A stretch of DNA of 22,141 nt from an uncultured Bacteroidota bacterium (GTDB taxonomy: Bacteria; Bacteroidota; Bacteroidia; Chitinophagales; Chitinophagaceae): NCBI GenBank assembly GCA_903905685.1, contig CAIVHI010000477.1:1-22141 (forward strand), given 5' to 3'. The notes under the pieces were generated by a model, which was not told the DNA's origin, did not search any database, and worked only from the letters and a program-made list of their open reading frames with translations. Shown one piece after another: positions 7,342 to 15,024 of this stretch. The stretch's first letter is position 1. Every line of letters starts with the position of its first letter. The position numbers and the translations under genes are program-made.

Positions 7342-9024
7342 TCAGCGTTTTACCACAAACCGCAGACATTCCACCCCGTCCGCATTTCTCGCCTTCAGTA
7401 AATACATGCCATCCTCCATCAAAGGAAGCTGTATATGCACCGTTTGGTTACCGGGATTGTTTTCATCCAAATGCCGTTCCAGCACTCCCCTTCCCAACAT
7501 GTCGTAGATGGCAATGTCTGTAATCCAATGGGAAGATGTCCCGTATTGGAGGTTTAGTGCGTCTGTTGCGGGGTTGGGGTAGAGCGACATTTGGGAGGTC
7601 CGCATAACCGGTGTTACGGCATTATTGCTGTACTTGGCGATAAACATTGTACCGTTTGATGAACCGTCCGGAAGAATCGTACCGCCAAATGCAAGAGTAG
7701 GCTCATACATAAAACCTCCTGTAATATATGCATTGCCGGATAAGTCGACATTGACGGACACAGGCTCGGCAAAACCGCTTGTGCTACCACCTGAGGAAAC
7801 GGCGCCCCCGCTGGCGTTTCCATCGGAATCAAATTTCACCAGGAAAATATCGGCATCGGATGCCGTCATTATTACGATGCCACCGAATCCAAACGTGTCA
7901 TCATAGGTTCCTGCTAAATAAATGTTCCCAAGAGCATCGGTGGCCATTCCGTATGGGTAATCTTCCCAAGCATGATATCCTCCATGGGTGCTTCTCGCCC
8001 AAAGGGCATTTCCGGCCGAGTCGTATTTAACCAGAAAAACTGCTTGGCCGCTTATAAGAAATGTACTGTCACCAAACGTGACCGTACTATCGTAAGTGCC
8101 GGCTACATACACATTGCCGTTCAAGTCTGTTGTCACAGCCCGCCCATTGTCGGCTTCAATTGCATAACCGTAGGTAGCCCATCCGCCACCACCCCTTAGC
8201 CATTCTATATGGCCGGCAGTATCGTATTTAGCCAAAAACATACCCTGCCCCAAGCTCGCGAATGCTATGGTGTCGAATATGGCATTGTTGCCACAAATAC
8301 CTGTGACGTAAATGTTATCAAATCGGTCTATTGCGATAGAATGAATTTCAGTCGATTTGAACGTGTCGCTTTCACCTTTAGCCCAAATCAAATTGCCCGT
8401 CGAGTCGTATTTGAAAATAAAAATCTGGGGGCTAAGGGTATCGGTGGAACCTGTTGCCGAAATCAAATTCAAATTGTCACCACCAAATCCGCCAGCGACG
8501 TATATGTTACATTTTCCGTCTGTAGATACTGCAGTAGGATAAAAAAGACCGCCTTCGGCAACATGACCTGTGGCCTTTGCCCAAATTATACTCCCACCAG
8601 TGTCGTATTTCGCCAAAAATAGGGCCAGTCCCGATGATGTCAGGGTAATATCGCCGAACGTTATGGAGCCATGATAGTGTCCGGTGAGATAAATATTTCC
8701 CGACAGGTCTGAAGCGACCCGGTAATTGGTTCCCCCGGGTGAGTTTGCATACTTCACCCACAGCACATTACCTAGCGAATCATACTTGGTCAAGAAAACG
8801 TTGTATGTGTAAGGTGAGGTCACGGTTACTGCACCGAAGGAAATAGAGTTGAGAAAAGATCCGGCAACATATACGTTGCCCCATTTGTCCGTTGCTGCGG
8901 ATGTCCCGCTGCTCCCACTTGAATCGGCCGCATCCCTCGCCCACTGCCACCCTTGGGCATGGCCCGAGGTGGGGGCGCAAAGCAGCAGAACAATGGCGGC
9001 AAGGATGAAATAAGGGTTTTTCAT
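7342..9024 (-). CDS. A1: secreted SBBP-repeat propeller protein with T9SS sorting domain
   Basis: The product has 560 residues: signal peptide 1-23 (M-K-N-P-Y-F-I-L ... G-H-A-Q), then about eight repeats of 50-60 residues of the type D-x-x-G-N-[IV]-Y-[VL]-[AT]-G-x-[YF] ... F-G ... [VF]-x-[LI]-[AVT]-K-[YF]-D-[ST]-x-G-N. This is the SBBP (seven-bladed beta-propeller) repeat. The last ~80 residues are a type A T9SS C-terminal domain: L-Y-P-N-P-A-T-D-A near its start, I-Y-D-M-L-G-R, D-G-M-Y-L-L-K-A, and the end F-V-V-K-R. Such proteins cross the outer membrane by T9SS, after which the domain is usually removed and the protein anchored or released. The function of the propeller is unknown; adhesion or ligand binding is plausible. 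It is a clear paralogue of A2. Confidence 0.9.
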   Translation of the reverse strand: MKNPYFILAAIVLLLCAPTSGHAQGWQWARDAADSSGSSGTSAATDKWGNVYVAGSFLNSISFGAVTVTSPYTYNVFLTKYDSLGNVLWVKYANSPGGTNYRVASDLSGNIYLTGHYHGSITFGDITLTSSGLALFLAKYDTGGSIIWAKATGHVAEGGLFYPTAVSTDGKCNIYVAGGFGGDNLNLISATGSTDTLSPQIFIFKYDSTGNLIWAKGESDTFKSTEIHSIAIDRFDNIYVTGICGNNAIFDTIAFASLGQGMFLAKYDTAGHIEWLRGGGGWATYGYAIEADNGRAVTTDLNGNVYVAGTYDSTVTFGDSTFLISGQAVFLVKYDSAGNALWARSTHGGYHAWEDYPYGMATDALGNIYLAGTYDDTFGFGGIVIMTASDADIFLVKFDSDGNASGGAVSSGGSTSGFAEPVSVNVDLSGNAYITGGFMYEPTLAFGGTILPDGSSNGTMFIAKYSNNAVTPVMRTSQMSLYPNPATDALNLQYGTSSHWITDIAIYDMLGRGVLERHLDENNPGNQTVHIQLPLMEDGMYLLKARNADGVECLRFVVKR

Positions 9025-9073
9025 GAAATTTTTTTTAAGTTAATGTAATTTACAAACAAAATAAATCAATTAC

Positions 9074-9199
9074 TTAAACATTTTTATGCCGGAGACTTTC
9101 CCTATCGGCATATTCCAAAAACCCATCCATCTGCTGCCCGGTTTCATAACCCGTCGCGAAATACGCACCGTATTCCTCATCCGTCAATTTTTCCATCAT
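9074..9199 (-). CDS. P4: 41-residue peptide, stand-alone P module
   Basis: This short frame runs from ATG-ATG at 9194-9199 to TAA at 9074-9076. It encodes M-M-E-K-L-T-D-E-E-Y-G-A-Y-F-A-T-G-Y-E followed by T-G-Q-Q-M-D-G-F-L-E-Y-A-D-R and a short basic end. Codons 5-24 lie in DNA identical to the start of P2 (61-bp repeat). It sits 28 bp after B1 and 49 bp before A1, the same kind of position as the other P frames. The module is preserved in frame with its own stop, which supports a real gene, yet it lacks the tail domains of P2 and P5. It is either a free-standing peptide or a truncated remnant. There is no signal peptide, and no function is known. Confidence 0.6.
   Translation of the reverse strand: MMEKLTDEEYGAYFATGYETGQQMDGFLEYADRESLRHKNV
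9131..9191. repeat. 61-bp direct repeat, copy 1
   Basis: These 61 bases are identical to 13008-13068, with about seven more near-identical bases on the left side (one mismatch). The repeat encodes the P module of P4. The surrounding genes B1/B2 and A1/A2 are much more diverged, so this identity points to recent copying or gene conversion. Confidence 0.9.
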
Positions 9200-9227
9200 A
9201 GCCGCTACGCTTTGTGCATAAAACAAT

Positions 9228-10757
9228 TCATTCCTTTACAAGCCTTCCGGCATGACCGCCGTTTACCTCGACCACGTAAATTCCCGGTCGGAGGCCCGAA
9301 ACATCGATCTGCGCCTTGCCGCAACCGAACACGCCCGAATACACCGTCCGACCCAGCATATCGGCAATCGCAATGCTCGTTATCGTTTCCCGGGAAGCGA
9401 CTTCCACCATTGCGCCTGCAGGATTGGGGGCAATGGACAAAGTGTCGGGTTCCTGCAAAGTCGCCACCCCGCTGCCCCACCCGAAACTCACGACCCAGCA
9501 CTGGTCGCGGCCGTAATATCCCGGCATCTCACCATTGGCGCACTGAATCGTGCCCGCTGCAATCGCCGAACCGGAGCCCATCGGGGCAATTCCACAAAAG
9601 TCGCCTCCCCCATTGCTGCCGAAGGTGTCCGCATAACCAAGTGCCCCATAAGCCGAAATGTTGCCATACAATGCCGAATAATCGGCATGGAAATTGGATA
9701 GGCCACAGAAAAAGTACTCCCCGTCTGCGGATTGCGTCACAGCTTGTATGAACTCCGAACCGGTAACGGCCACGCACCGGTCCCATTGCACCGCACCGTC
9801 TTTATCGAGTTTCACCGCCCAGCCGTCCCGGTTGGTATAGTCCCCAACAAACCCGGTCACGTCCCCACCGCCGCCATCCGTGTTCGTAAATCCCACCGCC
9901 AGGTAGCCGCTGTCCATCGTCTGAATGGTATATCCATCGCCCTCCCACAAAGCCCCGCCAAGCGGGTGTTGCCACTGTATGGCACCCAAGTCCGTCAGCT
10001 TCACCACCCAAATATCGGTTGTATTCGTATCTGCACCGTGCAAGCCCACCACGTCGCCGTCCACCGAATTGGTGGAGCCCCCAAATACAATACCCCCATC
10101 CATCGTCTGCTGCACCGACACGGCCTCCTCCCACGTGCTGCCGCCGTAGGTTTTCTCCCACAATATGCCGCCGGAAGCGCTGAGTTTCACCAGCCAAACA
10201 TCTTCTGACCCGTGGTTGCCTGTGACGTCCCCGTCCACCGACACGGTTCCTCCTGCAACGATGTAGCCGCCGTCGGCGGTCTGCGCAACCGCATTGCCCC
10301 ATTCCCGGTCGGAGCCCCCCAAGCACCGCTGCCATTGTAAGATACCAGACGACGAGGTTTTGATGACCCAAATGTCGTCATAACCACCATGGTTGCCCGA
10401 CACGTCCCCGTCGTTGGAAGCGGTGGTGCCCACCACGATGAAACCGCTGTCGGCCGTCTGCCTAACGTCATAGGCGTCATCGTAGCCGCTACCCCCATAG
10501 CACTTTTCCCACTCCAAGGCACCCGCCACGGAAATTTTGACCACCCAGAAATCCCCTCCCCCGTGATTGCCTGTCACCTCCCCATCGGTAGAATACGCCC
10601 AACCGGCAAGTACGTATCCGCCGTCAAAAGTTTGGCGGATGGATTGGCACTGTTCATTATTGGAGCCACCATAACATTGCTGCCACTGGATGGAAGGTTG
10701 CGCCTTGGCGCAAAATGCGGATAATGTAAACGCGAGGATGGGAATGATGAATTTCAT
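9228..10757 (-). CDS. B1: secreted W-x-x-C-x-G-G repeat protein with T9SS sorting domain
   Basis: The product has 509 residues: signal peptide 1-19 (M-K-F-I-I-P-I-L ... C-A-K-A-Q), then about six repeats of 50-60 residues with the pattern W-[QE]-x-C-[YL]-G-G-S ... D-[GS]-G-[YF]-[IV]-[VL]-x-G ... D-G-[DE]-V-[TS]-G-N-H-G ... D-x-W-V-[VI]-K. The cysteine is kept in the first three repeats and replaced by Thr or Pro in the next two. The end is a T9SS type A domain: I-A-P-N-P-A, I-A-D-M-L-G-R, P-G-I-Y-V-V-E-V and the terminal L-V-K-E. Such repeats are common in Bacteroidota surface proteins and probably form a beta-propeller or solenoid; the ligand is unknown. Its ATG overlaps the end of the P3 frame as ATGA, suggesting translational coupling at some stage. 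It is a paralogue of B2. Confidence 0.88.
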   Translation of the reverse strand: MKFIIPILAFTLSAFCAKAQPSIQWQQCYGGSNNEQCQSIRQTFDGGYVLAGWAYSTDGEVTGNHGGGDFWVVKISVAGALEWEKCYGGSGYDDAYDVRQTADSGFIVVGTTASNDGDVSGNHGGYDDIWVIKTSSSGILQWQRCLGGSDREWGNAVAQTADGGYIVAGGTVSVDGDVTGNHGSEDVWLVKLSASGGILWEKTYGGSTWEEAVSVQQTMDGGIVFGGSTNSVDGDVVGLHGADTNTTDIWVVKLTDLGAIQWQHPLGGALWEGDGYTIQTMDSGYLAVGFTNTDGGGGDVTGFVGDYTNRDGWAVKLDKDGAVQWDRCVAVTGSEFIQAVTQSADGEYFFCGLSNFHADYSALYGNISAYGALGYADTFGSNGGGDFCGIAPMGSGSAIAAGTIQCANGEMPGYYGRDQCWVVSFGWGSGVATLQEPDTLSIAPNPAGAMVEVASRETITSIAIADMLGRTVYSGVFGCGKAQIDVSGLRPGIYVVEVNGGHAGRLVKE

Positions 10758-10894
10758 ACCTTTTTAATATAATTATTTTTGACCAAGAAAGAAAGAATGT
10801 CAGGTCGGCGCGTCATAAACTCATCCACCTCCTCCCGGGTTGCAAAGCCTTAACGAAAATAATAATTGTAGTCGATGTTATCGTTGCTGCCCAT
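10754..10894 (-). pseudogene. P3: P-module frame interrupted by TAA, overlapping the B1 start
   Basis: From ATG at 10892-10894 the frame reads M-G-S-N-D-N-I-D-Y-N-Y-Y-F-R, then TAA (10850-10852), then G-F-A-T-R-E-E-V-D-E-F-M and about 20 more codons to TGA at 10754-10756. It aligns without gaps to the start of P5 (M-G-R-V-E-N-V-D-Y-D-Y-Y-F-R-L-G-F), the stop standing where P5 has Leu (TTG); a TTA-to-TAA change would explain it. The final TGA overlaps the B1 start as ATGA. The frame lies 49 bp after A2. Read literally, only a 14-residue peptide is made, or a ~20-residue one from the internal ATG. It is probably a recent nonsense mutation; readthrough or a sequencing error cannot be excluded. 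Confidence 0.65.
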
Positions 10895-10943
10895 AATCTC
10901 ATGTTTGATGCTCCAATATTTTTCCTACAAGCCTTTGCCCTGC

Positions 10944-12638
10944 CTACCTTTTCAATACGAACCTTGCGCATTCCACCCCGTCGGCTTCCGTAGCCTTTAG
11001 CATGTATACCCCATCGGCCAGCGGCGGCAACCGGATTTGGAGCAATCGGGGTGCCGGCGCGGGCACCGGGAAATCCATCACCTGGCGGCCCACCATGTCG
11101 TAAACGGCAATGGCAGTGGCCGAAACCCTGCCGGAGAGTTCCAAGTAAATGGCGTCCTTGGCGGGATTGGGGTATAGACCGATTCCTGAAGGCAGTACGG
11201 TTTGGGGCGTCGCGGCCCGGTATGCGTTGCTGTATTTGGCCACAAACATGGTCATATTTACCGTGTCGCCCCTCAAAAGGCATCCCCCGAAACTCAGGGT
11301 CGTTGCACTATAGAATTCACCCGCCACGTAAATGTTTTCCGAACAGTCGACGGTGATAGAGCCGTAGGGGCCGCCCTCTCCATACGGGCTACCCCCAGTG
11401 GACGTGGCACCCCGGACCGCATTGCCCGACGAATCGTATTCCATCAGATAAACCTCCCCACTGCTCGAACTTGTCAGCACGACGCTTCCGAATGCCGTCG
11501 AACCCGGATAGATGCCGCCCGTCAGGAAGCAGTTCCCCTCCGCATCCGTCGCAACGTCGTTCACAAATTGACGGCCGTCTCCCCCATAGGTGCTCCTACC
11601 CCATATGGCGTTGCCCGAGGAATCGTATTTCGCCAAAAAAATCTGCTCCCCGTACCAACCGAATGTGCTGTCTGCGAACGTGGTCGTGCTGTCGTACTGC
11701 CCCGTAACGTACACGGACCCGTCCAAACCGGTGGCAACGGCCATACCCCAGTCGGTCACCACCGGCTCGCCGGATATCGTCAGGTGCCCGCCCCCTGCAA
11801 CCCACCTCGCGTGGCCCGCCGTATCATACCGAACCAGAAACATCCCCTGCCCCAACGGCGCAAACGCAATGGTGTCGAAGACCGCAGTCTTGAAGCATTC
11901 CCCCGTGACGTAAATGTGGTCGAACCGGTCGATGGCCAAAGAATGCTGTAAGGCGGGTAGGGCACTTCCTAGCGTGTCGCTTTCACCCACCGCCCAAATC
12001 AGGTTGCCCGAAGAGTCAAACTTCATGAGGAACATGCTCGGGCGGACCGTAAACGCCGTGCCCGACGCCGAAGTGAGCGTCAGAGGCGTATTGCTGAACC
12101 GCCCCGCGACGTACACGTTGCACGACCGGTCTGCGGCGAGTCCGAATGGCAGAAAGTCAACAATTAGGCTGTCGTTGCCTACGGTCTTGGCCCACACCAC
12201 GTTGCCCGCCGTATCGTACTTCACCAGATAGATTGCGGATGTGGGGCAGGTCAGGGTCGTGCCTCCGAAAGATATGGAAGTATCGTACGCCCCAGTGAAG
12301 TAGACGCCCCCCGAAGAATCGGTTGCGACGTACACCCACAGAGTTACGTAGTTCTTTGCGTACCTCACCCATTTCACATTTCCCAGCGAATCATACTTCA
12401 CCAGAAAAACATTCCCCCCCCAGTACGGGGATGTAATCGTCACGCCCCCAAACGTGATGGAATCGGCAAAACCGCCGGCCACATATACGTTCCCGTATCT
12501 GTCGGCGGCAACCGAATTGGCGCGGCTGCCACCAGCGTCGACCGCACCCCTCGCCCAAACCCACCCTTGGGCATGGGCGGTAGTTGCAGCGATGAATAGA
12601 AGCATGGTAGTGGCGATGGTGATGAACAGGTTTTTCAT
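10944..12638 (-). CDS. A2: secreted SBBP-repeat propeller protein with T9SS sorting domain
   Basis: The product has 564 residues: signal peptide 1-24 (M-K-N-L-F-I-T-I ... A-H-A-Q), then G-W-V-W-A-R-G-A, matching G-W-Q-W-A-R-D-A in A1. About eight SBBP repeats follow (for example G-N-V-Y-V-A-G-G-F ... F-L-V-K-Y-D-S-L-G-N). The C-terminal T9SS type A domain has L-Y-P-N-P-A-K-D-A, V-Y-D-M-V-G-R, D-G-V-Y-M-L-K-A and the end F-V-L-K-R. Similarity to A1 runs end to end by eye, including the D-G-V-E-C-x-R-F-V tail, so the two arose by duplication. It lies 45 bp after P2 and 49 bp before P3. The role is unknown; a cell-surface or released binding protein is likely. Confidence 0.9.
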   Translation of the reverse strand: MKNLFITIATTMLLFIAATTAHAQGWVWARGAVDAGGSRANSVAADRYGNVYVAGGFADSITFGGVTITSPYWGGNVFLVKYDSLGNVKWVRYAKNYVTLWVYVATDSSGGVYFTGAYDTSISFGGTTLTCPTSAIYLVKYDTAGNVVWAKTVGNDSLIVDFLPFGLAADRSCNVYVAGRFSNTPLTLTSASGTAFTVRPSMFLMKFDSSGNLIWAVGESDTLGSALPALQHSLAIDRFDHIYVTGECFKTAVFDTIAFAPLGQGMFLVRYDTAGHARWVAGGGHLTISGEPVVTDWGMAVATGLDGSVYVTGQYDSTTTFADSTFGWYGEQIFLAKYDSSGNAIWGRSTYGGDGRQFVNDVATDAEGNCFLTGGIYPGSTAFGSVVLTSSSSGEVYLMEYDSSGNAVRGATSTGGSPYGEGGPYGSITVDCSENIYVAGEFYSATTLSFGGCLLRGDTVNMTMFVAKYSNAYRAATPQTVLPSGIGLYPNPAKDAIYLELSGRVSATAIAVYDMVGRQVMDFPVPAPAPRLLQIRLPPLADGVYMLKATEADGVECARFVLKR

Positions 12639-12683
12639 AACAAATGGTTTTAAAATGTCATTTTGGATAGGTAACGAATGGAT

Positions 12684-13073
12684 TCACTGACCCAAATTAT
12701 GTACCCTCAACCGCGCATAATAATCCAAAGCCTGTCGTGTAGCCTCGGTTACAGGCACCGCAGCGGTGCCGGCTGTCGGCATACTTCGCGCCACACTTTG
12801 CTGGCGAATCATGTTGGGCTGTGGAACAGCCGGCCTAACGGAATCAACCGCACCATCGGGCCCGGTCATGGGCGCACCCGTCATCCGTATCACCATACCC
12901 GCACCGTTCCCGTCGCTCGGGCTGTGCATCGAGTCGGTACGCATTTTCACATAAACGGTCTCCTCTCCTCCATGGGTAACCGGATTGCTTTTCAAGAAAT
13001 CATCCACCTGCTGCCCGGTTTCATAACCCGTCGCGAAATACGCACCGTATTCCTCATCCGTCAATTTTGCCAT
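12684..13073 (-). CDS. P2: 129-residue protein with P module and Gly/Pro module
   Basis: The protein has no signal peptide. Residues 4-26 are the shared module (L-T-D-E-E-Y-G-A-Y-F-A-T-G-Y-E, then T-G-Q-Q-V-D-D-F-L). Residues 47-76 are a second module, S-M-H-S-P-S-D-G-N-G ... V-I-R-M-T-G ... G-P-D-G-A-V, which recurs in P1. The middle is rich in Pro, Ala and Gln, and the end (about 108-129) is a short helix-like segment, T-R-Q-A-L-D-Y-Y-A-R-L. It is the longest P frame holding both modules and may be the intact form from which P1 (second module only) and P4 (first module only) derive. It is 31 bp after B2 and 45 bp before A2. No family is recognised. Confidence 0.65.
   Translation of the reverse strand: MAKLTDEEYGAYFATGYETGQQVDDFLKSNPVTHGGEETVYVKMRTDSMHSPSDGNGAGMVIRMTGAPMTGPDGAVDSVRPAVPQPNMIRQQSVARSMPTAGTAAVPVTEATRQALDYYARLRVHNLGQ
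13008..13068. repeat. 61-bp direct repeat, copy 2
   Basis: Identical over 61 bases to 9131-9191. It encodes the N-terminal module of P2. The copies lie about 3.9 kb apart in the same orientation, so recombination between them would delete P4's upstream neighbours B1, P3 and A2. Confidence 0.9.
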
Positions 13074-13104
13074 GGTTTGTTTCTTTAAAATTCAGTTTTG
13101 ATGG

Positions 13105-14655
13105 CTATCGCTTCACAAATTTCACCGTTTCAACACCGTTCACTTTGGCGAAATACATGCCCGGCGCCAAGCCGGAAACGTTTATCTGCACATTTTCAGT
13201 GTGAAACGATTCCGAAACCACCGTCCGTCCCCATATATCCTGAACGGCTACATCAACTATTGGCTGTAGTCCCTTAATCGATAGAAAATCCGTCGCGGGG
13301 TTGGGTTCTGCGGTTAGGCCCGAAACAGGTACTTTTTTGACCGCCGATCCCCACCCGAACTGCACCACCCAATAGTTGTTACCGATGTTTCCAACTACGT
13401 CGCCATCCGTAGAGCACGTGTAACCTGCCGCAATGCCCGAGCCTCCTGCGGCGGGTGCAACCGAATTGAATTGGTCGGTCAAACTGCCACCGACGGTATC
13501 CACATATTCTATACTTCCCATTGACGAAACTTTCGCGAATAGGGCATTGCAGTCGAATGGCCCGCCTGGAGCCGGGGTTACCCAATGACTCCAACCGCCT
13601 ATTACGAAGCCACCGTCTTCAGACTGAAAAGTCTCGTTGAAGACCTCATCTCCGCTCACCAAAATGCATCTGTTCCATTGCACCATGCCGCCTGCGTCCA
13701 GCTTGACGACCCATCCCTCAGTGTCCCCCATGTTATCCGTCGGATGGCTGATGTAACTGGACACATCGCCATCCTGGGAATTGGTGTTTCCAACAACTAT
13801 AAAGCCCGAATCGGAAGTCTGCCTGCAATACCCCCCGCCTTCGTCCGCTACGCCGCCGAGACACCTTTGCCACTCCATTTTACCGGTATCGGAAAGTGAA
13901 ATCACCCAAAGGTCGGGGTACGGACCATAGGCATTATGCAGTCCGGAAACATCGCCATCGTCTGAAATCGTAGCGCCGCCCACAACATATCCGCCATCAA
14001 ACTTCTGCTGAACGGACACGCCTTCCTCATAACTGCTTCCACCATATGTTTTGACCCAAACAATATCGCCGGCACCGGTAAGCTTCACCGCCAGAACATC
14101 TTCATTTCCGTGATTGAAGGCAACGTCTCCATCGCTAGAAAAAGTGAAGCCCACCACGACACAGCCGCCGTCGGCAGTGGGGCTGACGGCGTTGGCCGCA
14201 TCTTCCAGACTACCTCCAATGCACCTTTGCCATTGCAGCACCCCGGAGGAGGAAATCTTTATCACCCACATATCCCCGCCACCGTGGTTCCCACTCACTT
14301 GGCCATCGTTCGATAAGGTTTCACCTACGACCACATAGCCGCTGTCGGCCGTTTGCCGTATATCGTAAGCCAAGTCCACGTTGCTGCCGCCGTAACATTG
14401 CTCCCATTCCATTGTGCCCGATGCGGAAATCTTCACAATCCAAAAATCATCCGAACCATGGTTTCCCGTCACCATTCCACCATGGGAAGTCGCATCTCCG
14501 GCCAATACATATCCACCGTCGCTGGTAGCGCGAACCGCTTGGCATTCATCCCCGCCTGTACCGCCATAACAATGCTGCCACTGTATCGAGGATGGTTGTG
14601 CGTCGACAGAGCAGCAGAGGGCCGACAATATCAAAATGGAAATCGTGTTTTTCAT
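13105..14655 (-). CDS. B2: secreted W-x-x-C-x-G-G repeat protein with T9SS sorting domain
   Basis: I chose the ATG at 14653-14655 (516 residues) because it begins a clean signal peptide (M-K-N-T-I-S-I-L ... S-V-D-A-Q); the frame is open further upstream across P1 but without a secretion signal. Repeats as in B1 follow: W-Q-H-C-Y-G-G, W-E-Q-C-Y-G-G, W-Q-R-C-I-G-G, then V-K-T-Y-G-G, W-Q-R-C-L-G-G and W-N-R-C, alternating with D-G-G-Y/D-S-G-[YF] and S-x-D-G-D-V-[SV]-G turns. The T9SS type A domain at the end has A-E-P-N-P-A-T-D-F-L, V-Q-D-I-W-G-R, P-G-M-Y-F-A-K-V and K-F-V-K-R. It is a paralogue of B1, second in the operon after P1 (43 bp). Surface or released location is expected; the ligand is unknown. 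Confidence 0.88.
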   Translation of the reverse strand: MKNTISILILSALCCSVDAQPSSIQWQHCYGGTGGDECQAVRATSDGGYVLAGDATSHGGMVTGNHGSDDFWIVKISASGTMEWEQCYGGSNVDLAYDIRQTADSGYVVVGETLSNDGQVSGNHGGGDMWVIKISSSGVLQWQRCIGGSLEDAANAVSPTADGGCVVVGFTFSSDGDVAFNHGNEDVLAVKLTGAGDIVWVKTYGGSSYEEGVSVQQKFDGGYVVGGATISDDGDVSGLHNAYGPYPDLWVISLSDTGKMEWQRCLGGVADEGGGYCRQTSDSGFIVVGNTNSQDGDVSSYISHPTDNMGDTEGWVVKLDAGGMVQWNRCILVSGDEVFNETFQSEDGGFVIGGWSHWVTPAPGGPFDCNALFAKVSSMGSIEYVDTVGGSLTDQFNSVAPAAGGSGIAAGYTCSTDGDVVGNIGNNYWVVQFGWGSAVKKVPVSGLTAEPNPATDFLSIKGLQPIVDVAVQDIWGRTVVSESFHTENVQINVSGLAPGMYFAKVNGVETVKFVKR

Positions 14656-14698
14656 AAAGAAGGGATTTTCAAAACAACAATAAAATGCCGTAACCACT

Positions 14699-14905
14699 CT
14701 ATTTGCCACACCTGCAATTGCCTGAAGCGGGGCGTTGAACCAAAACGGGCGCAACAGGGGGGCGCTGCACCGATTGCGCTTGCGGCATTGCCGGCTTCGC
14801 TGGAGCAACCGCACCATCGGGTCCATTTATGGGCATGCCTGCCATGCGTATCACCCTACCGGTACCGTTCCCGTCGGTGGGGCTGTGCATCGATTCCCTT
14901 TTCAT
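14699..14905 (-). CDS. P1: 68-residue peptide with the Gly/Pro module only
   Basis: The peptide begins M-K-R-E-S-M-H-S-P-T-D-G-N-G and repeats the second module of P2 (V-I-R-M-A-G-M-P ... G-P-D-G-A-V), continues Pro/Gln/Val-rich, and ends G-N-C-R-C-G-K. The P module is absent here and I did not find a remnant in any frame of the 270 bases upstream. It lies behind the predicted operon promoter (about 88-base leader) and 43 bp before B2. It is probably a 5'-truncated relative of P2; whether it is translated is uncertain. The two-cysteine tail is unique within the set. Confidence 0.5.
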   Translation of the reverse strand: MKRESMHSPTDGNGTGRVIRMAGMPINGPDGAVAPAKPAMPQAQSVQRPPVAPVLVQRPASGNCRCGK

Positions 14906-14993
14906 GATTGCATGTTTTCAGGTTACGAAATGGGGTAAGTCCAGTCCCAACCTTCCACCGTGAATGCGAACGGCTGCCTAACCACTCATTTAA

Positions 14994-15024
14994 CGAAGTT
15001 ATCGAACTTGTATTAATTTTCAAA
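14994..15024 (-). promoter_or_regulatory. Candidate promoter of the P/A/B operon
   Basis: On the minus strand TTTG (15021-15024) is followed after 19 bases by TAACTTCG (14994-15001). The Bacteroidota consensus is TTTG, 19-21 bases, TAnnTTTG; only one -7 base deviates. No comparable element is seen in the short gaps inside the operon. Confidence 0.45.

Noticed and set aside
9086..9751. Plus-strand frame of 221 codons across the end of B1 and P4
   Set aside because: It is rich in Arg, Pro, Ser and His and runs against two supported minus-strand frames. Its similarity to a frame at 12.7-13.1 kb is only the reverse reading of the 61-bp repeat.
13105..14826. Longer version of B2 starting 57 codons upstream
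   Set aside because: The extension runs through P1 in another frame and places the signal peptide inside the protein. ATG 14655 gives a proper N-terminus.
6369..14905. CRISPR-like array, prompted by the repeated structure
   Set aside because: The repeats are long, protein-coding and diverged; there are no short regular direct repeats with unique spacers and no cas genes.
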